A stretch of DNA of 55,070 bases from an uncultured Burkholderiales bacterium (lineage in GTDB: Bacteria > Pseudomonadota > Gammaproteobacteria > Burkholderiales > Burkholderiaceae_C). Shown here piece by piece: positions 34,323 through 42,850 of the stretch. Numbering within the stretch: the stretch's first letter is position 1; each line of letters starts with the position of its first letter. A program made the position numbers and the translations under genes. The notes beneath the pieces were generated by a model. The model saw only the letters and a list, made by a program, of their open reading frames with translations. It was not told the origin of the DNA and did not search any database. Location of the stretch: the NCBI GenBank assembly GCA_937873395.1, contig CALMYH010000011.1:1-55070 (forward strand), read 5' to 3'.

Positions 34323-36287
34323 CTACCGTGTCCGGTAGAACCTGATCGGGCTGGCCGGCATCGCATTCATCACGCTGCGCTTGATCTTGCCGACCACGTG
34401 CATCTCGCAGGGCTTGCAGTCAAAGCGCAGGGTCAGCTTCTCCTTGCCGTTGATCAGTTGCAGGGGTTCGGCCTTCACCGTGCCCTGAACCCCGGTCACG
34501 CCCTTGGCCTGCTTGGGGCACAGGCTGAGCGAGTAGCGCACGCAGTGCTTGGTGATCATCAGGCTGACCTCGCCTTCTTCCTCGTGGCTCTCATAGGCCG
34601 CGGCGATCACCTTCACGCCGTGTCTGGCATAGAAGTCGCGCGCCTTGTGGTTGAAAACGTTGGCGAGATACGTGAGGGTGTCTTCCGGGTAGGCGACCGG
34701 TGGTTCGACCGGCTTCGCGCGTGGCAGGCGGTGCCACGCGGCGGCGCGGGCCGCTTCCAGCCGTTCCACGGCGTCGCGGCGAAGCACGTTGAGCTGAGAG
34801 GCCGGGACAAAGCGTGGACCCGTCAGGTTCAGTGTCACGTCCAGCGGCTGGAACAGGGTGTCGCCCAGGCGTGAGAGGTTTTCGCGCAACTTGTTCTCGG
34901 CCTGGCTGGGGTCTTTGGCGTCCTGCAAGGGGCCGGGCAGGGAGGCCTGCCCGCTGTGGCCGTCCTCGTCGGTGATGGTCAGTGCCAGGCCCTCGTCGGT
35001 TTCATCCAGCCGCAGCCAGGCACCGATGCGGCGCTCGGCCGACTTCTTCTCCAGTCCGCGCACCCAGTCCATGTCGCGGTTGCGGTTGACCTGAACTCCC
35101 TTGCGAAGGTCCTTGAAGCCGTCCATCGGGTCTTTGGGGAACACGCGCCACAGGCCTTTCTGGTTCACCGCTTCGGCGCGGTTGATCTGCAGGCCCACCA
35201 GCTCCTTCTGCAGGTCCAGGTAGCACAGGCCGTCGCCGTTGTGGATCAAGGTGGCCGGCTCGTCGGTCTGCAGTTCGACGAAGTTGGGGCCGGTCGCCGT
35301 CACGTAGCCAATCGGACGTCCCGGGTTCTTGGGTGTGTCGAAAGCGCCAATGTCTTCCTTTCTTCCCTGGACGAAGTAGTCGGTGAACTCGCGGTTGAAG
35401 TTCTGATCGGGGTCCGGCCGGAAGTGGAAGGTGCATTCGCCGCTGCTGGCGCGCGCCAGTTCCGGCCGTTCCCCCAGGATGTCGTCGAGCAGCACTCGGT
35501 AATGCGCGGTGATGTTCTTGACGTAGGCCATGTCCTTGTAGCGGCCTTCGATCTTGAAGCTGCGCACCCCGGCGTCGATGATGGCACGCAGGTTTTCGCT
35601 CTGGTTGTTGTCCTTCATCGACAGCACGTGCTTGTCGTGCGCCACGACGCGGCCCTGGCTGTCCTTGACCTCATAGGGCAGGCGACAGGCCTGCGAGCAG
35701 TCGCCGCGGTTGGCACTGCGGCCGGTGTGGGCATGGCTGATGTAGCACTGGCCGCTGTAGGCCACACAGAGCGCGCCGTGCACGAAGAATTCGAGGATGG
35801 CGCGGCCGGGCGCGTCTTTCGGGCCGAGCGCGGCGTCTATGGCGGCGATCTGTTGCAGCGTCAGCTCACGCGCCAGCACGATCTGCGACAGCCCCGCGTC
35901 CTGCAGAAAGCGGGCCTTTTCGGGCGTGCGGATGTCGGTCTGGGTGCTGGCGTGCAGCTGGATCGGCGGCAGGTCGATCTCCAGCAGGCCCATGTCCTGC
36001 ACGATCAGCGCGTCCACGCCCGCGTCGTACAGCTGCCAGGCCAGCTGGCGCGCCGGCTCCAGCTCGTCGTCGCGCAGGATGGTGTTCATCGTCACGAAGA
36101 TGCGGCTGTTGAATCGGTGCGCGTGTTGCGCCAGCCGGGCAATGTCCTGCACGCTGTTGTCGGCGCTGGTTCGGGCACCGAAAGACGGCCCTCCGATGTA
36201 GACCGCGTCGGCGCCGTGGTTCACGGCCTCGATGCCGATGTCGGCATTGCGGGCAGGGGCAAGCAGTTCAAGCTGGTGCGGCAACAT
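34323..36287 (-). CDS. rlhA: U32-family 23S rRNA C2501 hydroxylase (RlhA/YdcP type)
   Basis: RlhA is needed for hydroxylation of C2501 in the ribosomal peptidyl-transferase centre; the family was formerly called collagenase-like peptidase U32. The 654-residue length matches YdcP/RlhA rather than the 450-residue TrhP (YegQ). The N-terminus LELLAPARNADIGIEAVNHGADAVYIGG, the cysteines in ALCVAYSGQCYISH, SANRGDCSQACRLPY and the C-terminal pair CDPC-like FDCKPCEMHVVGKI are present and could hold an iron-sulphur cluster. It is divergent from a hydrolase gene with 93 bases between starts. Confidence 0.88.
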   Translation of the reverse strand: MLPHQLELLAPARNADIGIEAVNHGADAVYIGGPSFGARTSADNSVQDIARLAQHAHRFNSRIFVTMNTILRDDELEPARQLAWQLYDAGVDALIVQDMGLLEIDLPPIQLHASTQTDIRTPEKARFLQDAGLSQIVLARELTLQQIAAIDAALGPKDAPGRAILEFFVHGALCVAYSGQCYISHAHTGRSANRGDCSQACRLPYEVKDSQGRVVAHDKHVLSMKDNNQSENLRAIIDAGVRSFKIEGRYKDMAYVKNITAHYRVLLDDILGERPELARASSGECTFHFRPDPDQNFNREFTDYFVQGRKEDIGAFDTPKNPGRPIGYVTATGPNFVELQTDEPATLIHNGDGLCYLDLQKELVGLQINRAEAVNQKGLWRVFPKDPMDGFKDLRKGVQVNRNRDMDWVRGLEKKSAERRIGAWLRLDETDEGLALTITDEDGHSGQASLPGPLQDAKDPSQAENKLRENLSRLGDTLFQPLDVTLNLTGPRFVPASQLNVLRRDAVERLEAARAAAWHRLPRAKPVEPPVAYPEDTLTYLANVFNHKARDFYARHGVKVIAAAYESHEEEGEVSLMITKHCVRYSLSLCPKQAKGVTGVQGTVKAEPLQLINGKEKLTLRFDCKPCEMHVVGKIKRSVMNAMPASPIRFYRTR

Positions 36288-36380
36288 GGTCGGGTGCGTG
36301 AGCGGAGAAAACCACGAAATGCCCGGGATCGCGGCCGCAGGCAGAATGCGGAGAACCCTTTATTGTCCTGGAGAAAGCCA

Positions 36381-37142
36381 ATGTCTGCACCGAATGACCT
36401 GGCGGGTACCGCCCTGGTGCTGGTCCATGGCGCTTGGCACGGTGCCTGGTGCTGGCGGCGCGTGCTGCCGCTGTTGCGCCGGGCCGGCGTCGAGTCGCAT
36501 GCCGTCACGCTGACCGGCGTCGGCGAGCGTGCCCACCTGCTCGGCCCCGGGGTGGACCTGCATACCCACATCGCGGACGTGATCGGCCTGATCGAGACCG
36601 AAGAGCTGCGCCGGGTGGTGCTGGTGGGCCACAGTTACGCTGGCATGGTCATCACCGGCGTGGCCGACCGTCTGCAGCAGGCGCATCCGGGCGTGCTGGC
36701 GCGCCTGGTCTATCTGGATGCGTCGGTGCCGCTTCCTGGCGAGAGCTGGAGCAGCGCCCACAGTGCCGAAACCCGCCAGGCCCGGATCGACGCCGCCGCT
36801 GCCAGCGGTGGCCTGAGCCTGCCCCCACCCGATGCCCGTTTGTTCGGACTCGAAGGCAGCGACCGCGACTGGGTGAACCGGCGCCAGACGCCGCAGCCCT
36901 TCAGGCCCTACCTGCAGCCGCTGGACTTCGACGCCGACCGGGTGGCTGCCCTGCCGCGCACGTTCATCGACTGCACGCGGCCCGCGCTGGCGACGATTGC
37001 CGCCGCCCGCATTCGGGTGCGCCAGGAGCCGGGCTGGCAGGTTTCTGAGCTGGCCACCGGTCACGATCCGATGATCAGCGCCCCCCGCGAGCTGGTCCAG
37101 CTGCTGCTGGCCCAGCACCACCTGGCGTCGCGCGACCGATGA
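36381..37142 (+). CDS. Alpha/beta hydrolase, plant-esterase-like
   Basis: The 253-residue protein has the hydrolase signatures VLVHGAWHGAWCW (oxyanion), nucleophile elbow GHSYAGMV, and catalytic His in TGHDPMIS. The close match to the HGAWHGAWCW type found in salicylate/methyl-ester esterases suggests a small carboxyl ester substrate. GGAGA six bases ahead of the ATG at 36381 sets the start; the frame is open far upstream but that part is antisense to the U32 gene. Its stop overlaps the next gene (ATGA), so it is coupled to the DUF1624 protein. Confidence 0.85.
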   Translation: MSAPNDLAGTALVLVHGAWHGAWCWRRVLPLLRRAGVESHAVTLTGVGERAHLLGPGVDLHTHIADVIGLIETEELRRVVLVGHSYAGMVITGVADRLQQAHPGVLARLVYLDASVPLPGESWSSAHSAETRQARIDAAAASGGLSLPPPDARLFGLEGSDRDWVNRRQTPQPFRPYLQPLDFDADRVAALPRTFIDCTRPALATIAAARIRVRQEPGWQVSELATGHDPMISAPRELVQLLLAQHHLASRDR

Positions 37143-37918
37143 GGTTTCTGCAAGCGCCCGATACCGGTCGCCTGGACCGCATCGACCTGCTGCGCGCGGG
37201 CGCCATGCTGTGGATGACGGTGTTTCACTTCTGTTTTGACCTGAATCACTTCGGTCTCATCGAGCAGAACTTCTATCACGACCCGTTCTGGACCCGACAG
37301 CGCACCGCCATTGTCAGCCTGTTCCTGTTCACCGCCGGGCTCTCACAGGCGGTCGCCTGGCACCGGCAGCAGGCCTGGAGCCGTTTCTGGCGACGCTGGT
37401 TCCAGATCGCGGGTGCGGCCCTGCTGGTGACAGCGGGGTCTATGCTGATGTTTCCCCGCAGCTTCATCTACTTCGGGGTGCTGCACGGCATCGCGGTGAT
37501 GCTCATCGTGGTCCGCCTGACCGCCCACTGGGGCGCCTGGCTGTGGTTGGCGGGTGCACTGGCCATGGGAGCTCGCAGCCTGGCGGCACCCCTCATGGCG
37601 GTGTGGCCCGAAGCCGAGGCCCTGAACACGCCGGCACTGAACTGGCTGGGCCTGATCACCCGCAAGCCGGTGACCGAGGATCACGTGCCGCTGCTGCCCT
37701 GGCTGGGGGTGATGTGGTGGGGCATGGCGGCAGGTCAGTGGGTGCTGAAGCACCGCCCCGGGTGGTTGCAGGCAAGCGCGAGGCCCGCCGGACCGGTGAG
37801 GCGGACCATGGTGACGCTGGGGCGCTGGAGCCTGAGCTACTACCTGCTGCACCAGCCGGTGATGATCGGCCTTCTGCTGGTCTATCTGTGGCTGCGCGGG
37901 TTCACCGTCGGGGCGTGA
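37139..37918 (+). CDS. DUF1624 membrane protein (heparan-alpha-glucosaminide N-acetyltransferase-like)
   Basis: A 259-residue inner-membrane protein with about six or seven helices. The N-terminal RIDLLRAGAMLWMTVFHFCFDLNHF carries the conserved R-x-D and histidine of DUF1624 acetyltransferases, and FGVLHGIAVM is the second conserved block. The family may move acyl groups across the membrane. It overlaps the hydrolase by four bases, suggesting the pair acts on the same compound. Its 3' end overlaps the convergent aminotransferase gene by 17 bases. Confidence 0.85.
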   Translation: MRFLQAPDTGRLDRIDLLRAGAMLWMTVFHFCFDLNHFGLIEQNFYHDPFWTRQRTAIVSLFLFTAGLSQAVAWHRQQAWSRFWRRWFQIAGAALLVTAGSMLMFPRSFIYFGVLHGIAVMLIVVRLTAHWGAWLWLAGALAMGARSLAAPLMAVWPEAEALNTPALNWLGLITRKPVTEDHVPLLPWLGVMWWGMAAGQWVLKHRPGWLQASARPAGPVRRTMVTLGRWSLSYYLLHQPVMIGLLLVYLWLRGFTVGA

Positions 37919-39305
37919 TCTCGGACAGCACCGCGTCCAGCGCGGCGAGCAGGGCGGCGACATCTTCATCGGTGGTCACCGGCGACACCAGCATCATGTT
38001 GTGGAAAGGCGTGATCAGCACCCCTCGGTTGAGCAGACCCAGGTGGATCAGATGTTCCAGTTCGCCATCGAGCACAGCGTCGGCTTCGCTCCCGTTGCGT
38101 GGCGGCGTCGGGCAGAACTGGAACTCGACCCGGGCGCCGACCTGGGTGACACACCAGGGCAGCCGGTGGCGCGCGAGGAGGGTCCGCAGGCCGTGGGCCA
38201 GCCGTTCGGCCAGCGGCAGCATGTGCCCGTAGGCCTGCGCGGTCATCACCTCGGACAGGGCGGCCCGCATGGCGGCCATGGCCAGCATGTTGCCGGTCAG
38301 GGTGGTGCCGATGCCGCTGTGACCCGGTGGTGCCTCCTGCTTGGCCCGAACCGCCCGCGCAGCGAGGTCGGTGCTCATGCCATAGACCGCGCAGGGAACG
38401 CCTCCCCCCACCGGTTTGCCCAACACCAGCGCGTCCGGGCTGATGCCGTGGGCCTGCGCATAGCCACCCGGACCGGTGCTGATGGTGTGGGTCTCGTCCA
38501 TGACCAGCAGGGCGCCGTGCCGGCGAACGATGCGCTGTGCCTCAGCCCAGAAGCCGGGCGCCGGCAGCACCATGCCGATGTTGGTCATCACCGGCTCGGC
38601 CAGCACGCACGCCACATCGCCGGCGGACAGTGCTGCCTCCAGTGCGGGCAGGTCGTTGAACTCCACGACCCGTGTGTGTTGGGTCAGGTCGTGAACCTGG
38701 CCGAGCAGACTGTCGCGCTGCACCGGTCGTCCGTCGACCAGATCCACGAACACGTCTTCGATGGTGCCGTGGTAGCAGCCATTGAACACGAGGATTGTCT
38801 TACGGCCGGTGGCGGCCCGGATCCAGCGCACGATGTAGCGGTTGGCGTCGGTGGCGCTCATGGCAAACTGCCAGAACGGCAGGCCGAACCGCTCAGACAG
38901 CAGGCGCCCGACCTCGGCGGCATCACTTGTCGCCAGCATGGTGGTGTAGCCCCGGTCGGCCTGCGCTTTCAGGGCGTTCGCGACCGCCGGTGGCGCATGA
39001 CCGAACATGGCGCCCGTGTCCCCGAGACAGAAGTCGACGCGCTCGTGTCCGTCGACGTCCGTGAGACGGACCCCTCGGGCGTCCTGCACATGCAGGGCGA
39101 AAGGGGTGCCCCAGTCGTTCATCCAGTGCAAAGGCACACCAAACAGCAGGTGCTGGCTGGCTTGGGCAGCGAGCTCGGCCGACCGGGGGTTTTCTCGGGT
39201 GTAGGCCTCACGTTCCCGGGCCAGAAAGTCCTGGGCTCGCGTCCAATCCAGTCCGACTCGACCGGGCTTGGGGTGGCTGTCGGGGGGCATGCTGTTGCCG
39301 TCCAT
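37902..39305 (-). CDS. Class III PLP aminotransferase (glutamate-1-semialdehyde aminomutase-like)
   Basis: The 467-residue protein starts at the ATG at 39305, which has GGAG at a good distance; ATG 39290 and a longer frame from 39395 are less likely. It has the class III motifs: FCLGDTGAMFGHAPPAV, LVFNGCYHGTIED, VMDETHTIS (PLP ring Asp replaced in the usual DE pattern) and the PLP lysine in LVLGKPVGGGVP. The fold is that of HemL, but the N-terminal extension and divergent substrate loops argue for an amino-acid or amine substrate instead. No neighbouring pathway gene helps. Confidence 0.85.
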   Translation of the reverse strand: MDGNSMPPDSHPKPGRVGLDWTRAQDFLAREREAYTRENPRSAELAAQASQHLLFGVPLHWMNDWGTPFALHVQDARGVRLTDVDGHERVDFCLGDTGAMFGHAPPAVANALKAQADRGYTTMLATSDAAEVGRLLSERFGLPFWQFAMSATDANRYIVRWIRAATGRKTILVFNGCYHGTIEDVFVDLVDGRPVQRDSLLGQVHDLTQHTRVVEFNDLPALEAALSAGDVACVLAEPVMTNIGMVLPAPGFWAEAQRIVRRHGALLVMDETHTISTGPGGYAQAHGISPDALVLGKPVGGGVPCAVYGMSTDLAARAVRAKQEAPPGHSGIGTTLTGNMLAMAAMRAALSEVMTAQAYGHMLPLAERLAHGLRTLLARHRLPWCVTQVGARVEFQFCPTPPRNGSEADAVLDGELEHLIHLGLLNRGVLITPFHNMMLVSPVTTDEDVAALLAALDAVLSEITPRR

Positions 39306-39390
39306 GCGTCGTGCTCCAATCGACGCCAATATAGACAAGCTGGCGCACCGCCATGGAGCCAATTGTCGGCAGGCAGACTGAACAGGCGAC

Positions 39391-39420
39391 ACCAAACAAA
39401 ACGCGACCCGGAGGTCGCGT
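39391..39420 (-). terminator. Intrinsic terminator of the yciB-bolA-parvulin operon
   Basis: ACGCGACC (39401-39408), loop CGGA, GGTCGCGT (39413-39420) is a perfect 8-bp stem. On the minus strand it is followed by TTTGTTTGG, a T-rich run. It lies 25 bases beyond the parvulin stop codon. Confidence 0.85.
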
Positions 39421-39444
39421 CGCAGAATCGCTGGGTGACAAGTC

Positions 39445-40224
39445 TTACTGAATCTTCGCTTTTTCCCGCAGCTGCATCTGGAATTCGGTCATGCGCTGCT
39501 GGGCCATCTGCTGCTGGATCTGGTCCTTGATGTCGTCCAGCGCGGGCAGCTGGGCCTGGCGGATGTCGTCGACACGAATGACGTGCCAGCCGAACTGGCT
39601 GCGCACCGGCGCGTCGGTCATCTGGCCCTTGTCGAGCTTGACCATGGCTTCCGAGAATTCGGTGACATAGCTGGCCGCCATCGCCCAGTCCAGATCTCCG
39701 CCGTTGGCGCCGGAGCCCGGGTCTTTCGACTGGCGTCGGGCGATATCTTCGAACCTGGCGCCACCCTTGATCGCGGTGATGATGCTCTTGGCTTCCTCTT
39801 CCGTGTCCACCAGGATGTGGCGCGCACGGTACTCCTTGCCGGCATTGGCTTCAACGAACTTGTCGTATTCGGCCTTGATCTCGGCATCCGTCACGGGATT
39901 GCGCTTCTGGAAATCGGCAAACAGGGCCCGGATCAGAATGGTCTGGCGAGCCAGCTCCATCTGTTCGCGGTACTCGGGGGTGGCGGCAATGCCGCGCTTG
40001 TTGGCTTCCTGCATGAAAATTTCGCGCAGGATGACCTCTTCGCGGAGCTGCTCGCGCATGTTCTCGTCGACCGGGCGTCCGCTGGACTCGATCTGCTTGA
40101 CCAGCACCTCGACCCGTGACTTGGGCACGGCTTTGCCATTGACGATGGCGATGTTCTGGGCGTAGATCCAAGGGCTGGCGGTCAGCATCAGGGCTGCTGC
40201 CAGGGTTGAAAGGGCGACTTTCAT
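39445..40224 (-). CDS. Periplasmic parvulin-type peptidyl-prolyl isomerase
   Basis: A 259-residue precursor with a signal peptide (MKVALSTLAAALMLTASPWIYA, cleaved before QN). After a helical SurA-N-like part (about 25-125) the parvulin domain (about 130-225) shows YRARHILVDTEEEA, GGDLDWA and QFGWHVIRVDD, the PpiC motifs. It assists folding of outer-membrane or periplasmic proteins. A Q-rich C-terminal helix follows (IQQQMAQQRMTEFQ). It closes the operon after yciB and bolA, 80 bases behind bolA, with a strong terminator behind it. Confidence 0.95.
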   Translation of the reverse strand: MKVALSTLAAALMLTASPWIYAQNIAIVNGKAVPKSRVEVLVKQIESSGRPVDENMREQLREEVILREIFMQEANKRGIAATPEYREQMELARQTILIRALFADFQKRNPVTDAEIKAEYDKFVEANAGKEYRARHILVDTEEEAKSIITAIKGGARFEDIARRQSKDPGSGANGGDLDWAMAASYVTEFSEAMVKLDKGQMTDAPVRSQFGWHVIRVDDIRQAQLPALDDIKDQIQQQMAQQRMTEFQMQLREKAKIQ

Positions 40225-40255
40225 GGTGTTCCTAAAGGGATGGGAAAAGCTGGAG

Positions 40256-40270
40256 GCCGGGTCACCCGGC
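40256..40270 (-). other. Hairpin between bolA and the parvulin gene
   Basis: GCCGGG (40256-40261), a three-base loop and CCCGGC (40265-40270) form a 6-bp GC stem in the 80-base gap. There is no adjoining T-run, so it is more likely an RNA-processing or stability element than a terminator. Confidence 0.35.
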
Positions 40271-40304
40271 GATTCGGGCAGGCAGGCCAGAGGGTTTGCT
40301 CATT

Positions 40305-40592
40305 TCAGCTGCGCACCTCAATGGCCAGGGCATGCAGGCCGGCCGCCGTGAAATCCCGCAGCGCATCATACACAAGCCGGTGCTGGGCGACGCGGGTCAG
40401 TCCGGCGAAGCGCGGACTGGCGATCCGGACCCGGAAATGGGTGCCGTAGCCCAGGCCATTGGCGCCAGCGTGCCCGGCATGGGCTGCGCTCTCGTCGATG
40501 ACTTCAAGCAAGGTGGGCATCAGGTGGTCACGCAGGACCGTTTCAAGCGCGCTTGCGGTCGGAACGGCGGCGTTCGCGGTGTTCGAATTCAT
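40305..40592 (-). CDS. bolA: BolA-family protein
   Basis: BolA proteins pair with monothiol glutaredoxins in iron-sulphur and redox control. The 95-residue protein starts at the ATG at 40592, overlapping the yciB stop by four bases. The class fold is seen in [20 protein letters not shown], the variable loop, [28 protein letters not shown] and the C-terminal HALAIEVRS strand. The histidine HRLVYDAL, a likely cluster ligand, is conserved. It lies between yciB and the parvulin gene in one operon. Confidence 0.95.
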   Translation of the reverse strand: MNSNTANAAVPTASALETVLRDHLMPTLLEVIDESAAHAGHAGANGLGYGTHFRVRIASPRFAGLTRVAQHRLVYDALRDFTAAGLHALAIEVRS

Positions 40593-41143
40593 GGCTTGCC
40601 GGGTTGGTCGCCCGCCGGTTCGTCTTTCAGGTAACGTGCGAGGTACAGGCCCTGCCCGATGATGAACAGCACCGGGAAAGCGTAGCCCCAGATCTTGAAG
40701 TCGACCCAGAAGTCGGTGGAAAAAAAGGCCGCGACATAGGCATTGATGCTGGCCATGAACAGGAAATAGCCGATCCAGATCACCGTCAATCGGGCCCAGA
40801 CGAAGTCGGGCAGCTGAAGTTGACTGCCCAGCAGAATCTGCAGGAAGTTCTTTTTCCACACCCACAGCGCGGCACCCAGCACGATCGCGAGGCTCGCGTA
40901 GAGCACGGTCGGTTTCCACTTGATGAAACGCTCGTCCTGAAGGAACAGGGTCAGGGCACCAAACACCAGAACCAGCAGCAGGGTCACCTTGTGCAAGGTC
41001 TGCAGCTTTCGATCGACCGCATAGATCAGACCGGTCTGCACCACGGTGGCCGCCATCAGCACCGCAGTGGCGGTGTAGATGTCATGCATCTTGTAGGCCA
41101 CCACGAACAGGGCGATGGGGAAAAAATCGATCAGGAAACGCAT
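40589..41143 (-). CDS. yciB: Inner-membrane septation protein A family (YciB/IspZ)
   Basis: A 184-residue inner-membrane protein with five helices, beginning [19 protein letters not shown], the near-invariant YciB start. Other family marks are [27 protein letters not shown] and [16 protein letters not shown], then [17 protein letters not shown]. It has been tied to envelope integrity and intracellular septation, though its exact biochemical role is unsettled. The start at 41143 is preferred to an in-frame ATG at 41269. It heads the operon with bolA. Confidence 0.95.
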   Translation of the reverse strand: MRFLIDFFPIALFVVAYKMHDIYTATAVLMAATVVQTGLIYAVDRKLQTLHKVTLLLVLVFGALTLFLQDERFIKWKPTVLYASLAIVLGAALWVWKKNFLQILLGSQLQLPDFVWARLTVIWIGYFLFMASINAYVAAFFSTDFWVDFKIWGYAFPVLFIIGQGLYLARYLKDEPAGDQPGKP

Positions 41144-41283
41144 CGCCGGATTATCGCGCGTCGGCCAGCTCCGGACTGGGGCAGGTCTGGCGCGCAAGTT
41201 TTGCCATCTCGGGCCGATATGAAGCTTACCCCGGGGATCGTGCGGTTGCACGGCTGCGAGCGGGGTCATGCAGAGGAAACCCT

Positions 41284-41748
41284 ATGAACGACGACGAACA
41301 ATTCGAAAGCTTCAAGATTGCATTGGCGGCTTTTCTGGAGCAGAGCAGCGCCCTGGTGGACTGGGTCCTCTCTGACGAGGCCACCAAGTCCCACCTCAGC
41401 CCTTTGGTGCCCTGGGTCAGCGAGGTGATGTCCGCTTCCATGGACCGGACCTTCGTCGAACAGGTGGCCATGGCCTACTGGTCGCGCATGGGCATGACCT
41501 CGACCTCCCAGCCGGCCCGGCTGAAGATCATGGAACTCGATGGTCTGAGCGCCGCGGTGCGGCAGAGTCTGGCCGAGCGGCCGGTCGGCACGCCCGGCCA
41601 GAGCCATTGCACTGCCAGCCAGACCCATCTTCTGTGGGTCTGCAGCCTGACGGTGGGCAGCCTGCTCGACGCCATAGGCGAGATGTTTCCCCTGGTCCGC
41701 GGCATCCTGCGCTCCACCCAGGATGCCATCGACGTGGCACGCAGCTGA
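41284..41748 (+). CDS. Uncharacterised 154-residue protein
   Basis: I do not recognise this protein. It is soluble at its N-terminus (MNDDEQFESFKIALAAFLEQ) and mainly helical, with a C-terminal stretch (LLWVCSLTVGSLLDAIGEMFPLV) that could be a buried or membrane-near helix. There is no signal peptide. GAGG eight bases before the ATG makes it a credible gene, and its codon use looks native. It is divergent from yciB and converges on the luciferase-like gene. No function can be proposed. Confidence 0.6.
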   Translation: MNDDEQFESFKIALAAFLEQSSALVDWVLSDEATKSHLSPLVPWVSEVMSASMDRTFVEQVAMAYWSRMGMTSTSQPARLKIMELDGLSAAVRQSLAERPVGTPGQSHCTASQTHLLWVCSLTVGSLLDAIGEMFPLVRGILRSTQDAIDVARS

Positions 41749-41783
41749 TGCCTGGGGGCCCGCAGGACGGGTGTCGCTGCTGT

Positions 41784-42812
41784 TCAGGCTTCGTTCGCAA
41801 TTGCCGCTGACGGTGTTGCCACGGCCTGCCGGCACAAGCTCAGTGACTGCAGGCGGAGCTTCGGGTCGAAAACGTCGCAGACCAGCATGAGTTCGTCCGC
41901 ACCGGTGGTCCGGGCCAGTTGCTCCATCTGTGCGCGCACGGCGGGCGGGCTGCCGATCACGGCGCAGGACAGAAAATCTTCGACGGCGGCCCGCTCTTGG
42001 GGTGACAGGGAAGGCATGAATCCCTCCACCGGCGGGGGCAGCGGACCGCGTCGGCCGGTCACGATGCCCAGCACCCGCTGCTGCACGCTGCTGGCCAGGA
42101 ACACGGCTTCTTCATCGGTCGTGGCAGCGATCAGGGGCACGCCCACCATGGTGTAGGGTCTGGCCAGTTGTCTTGACGGCCGGAAATTGCGCCGGTAGAG
42201 GTCGAGCGCCTGCATCAGGTATCGGGGGGCAAAGTGCGCGGCAAAGGCGTAGGGCAGTCCCCGCTCGGCCGCCAGCTGGGCCGAGAACAGGCTGGAGCCC
42301 AGCAACCAGATCGGCACCTCGGTACCGGCACCGGGCATGGCCATGACGCGCTGGCCCGGCTGCAGGGGGCCGAGCAGGCGCTGCAGCTCGGCCACGTCGC
42401 GCGGAAAATCGTCTTCGCTCTCGACCCTGTCGCGGCGCAGGGCCCGCATGGTCAACGGGTCGGTGCCGGGCGCGCGGCCCAGTCCCAGGTCGATACGGTC
42501 CGGATACAGCTCGGCCAGCGTGCCAAAGGCCTCGGCCACCACCAGCGGGGCATGGTTGGGCAGCATCACACCGCCAGAGCCGACCCGGATGTGCCGGGTG
42601 CCCCCGGCGATGTGCCCGACCAGGACGGCCGTGGCCGAGCTGGCAATGCCGGGCATGTTGTGGTGCTCGGCCAGCCAATAGCGGGTGAACCCCAGAGCCT
42701 CGACATGCTGGGCGGTGCGCAAGGCAATGTCCAGCGCATCGGCCACGGTGCCGCCCTGGCGGACGGCCACCAGGTCAAGCATGGACAGCGGAATCTGGTG
42801 CAGTGCTTTCAT
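41784..42812 (-). CDS. Luciferase-like (LLM class) flavin-dependent monooxygenase
   Basis: The 342-residue protein is a bacterial-luciferase-fold enzyme that uses reduced flavin. Signature blocks are the N-terminal [58 protein letters not shown], and [12 protein letters not shown]. These match the YhbW/MsnO8-like subgroup rather than light-emitting luciferase. The substrate is unknown. It lies 38 bases behind the iron-type dehydrogenase gene on the same strand, so both may be coexpressed, with a hairpin between. Confidence 0.9.
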   Translation of the reverse strand: MKALHQIPLSMLDLVAVRQGGTVADALDIALRTAQHVEALGFTRYWLAEHHNMPGIASSATAVLVGHIAGGTRHIRVGSGGVMLPNHAPLVVAEAFGTLAELYPDRIDLGLGRAPGTDPLTMRALRRDRVESEDDFPRDVAELQRLLGPLQPGQRVMAMPGAGTEVPIWLLGSSLFSAQLAAERGLPYAFAAHFAPRYLMQALDLYRRNFRPSRQLARPYTMVGVPLIAATTDEEAVFLASSVQQRVLGIVTGRRGPLPPPVEGFMPSLSPQERAAVEDFLSCAVIGSPPAVRAQMEQLARTTGADELMLVCDVFDPKLRLQSLSLCRQAVATPSAAIANEA

Positions 42813-42823
42813 GGGAGCGTGGA

Positions 42824-42847
42824 GCCACTGCCGGAACGGACAGTGGC
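42824..42847 (-). other. Hairpin between the dehydrogenase and luciferase-like genes
   Basis: The luciferase-like gene is upstream in transcription (start 42812) only if the operon runs the other way; in fact the dehydrogenase (ending at 42851) is transcribed first. GCCACTG (42824-42830), a ten-base loop and CAGTGGC (42841-42847) fill most of this 38-base gap. No T-run follows, so a stability or ribosome-access role is likelier than termination. Confidence 0.4.
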
Positions 42848-42850
42848 GGG

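Noticed and set aside
34956-36380. N-terminal extension of the alpha/beta hydrolase frame by about 475 codons
   Set aside because: This part is antisense to rlhA. The hydrolase has a good ribosome site and family-typical start at 36381.
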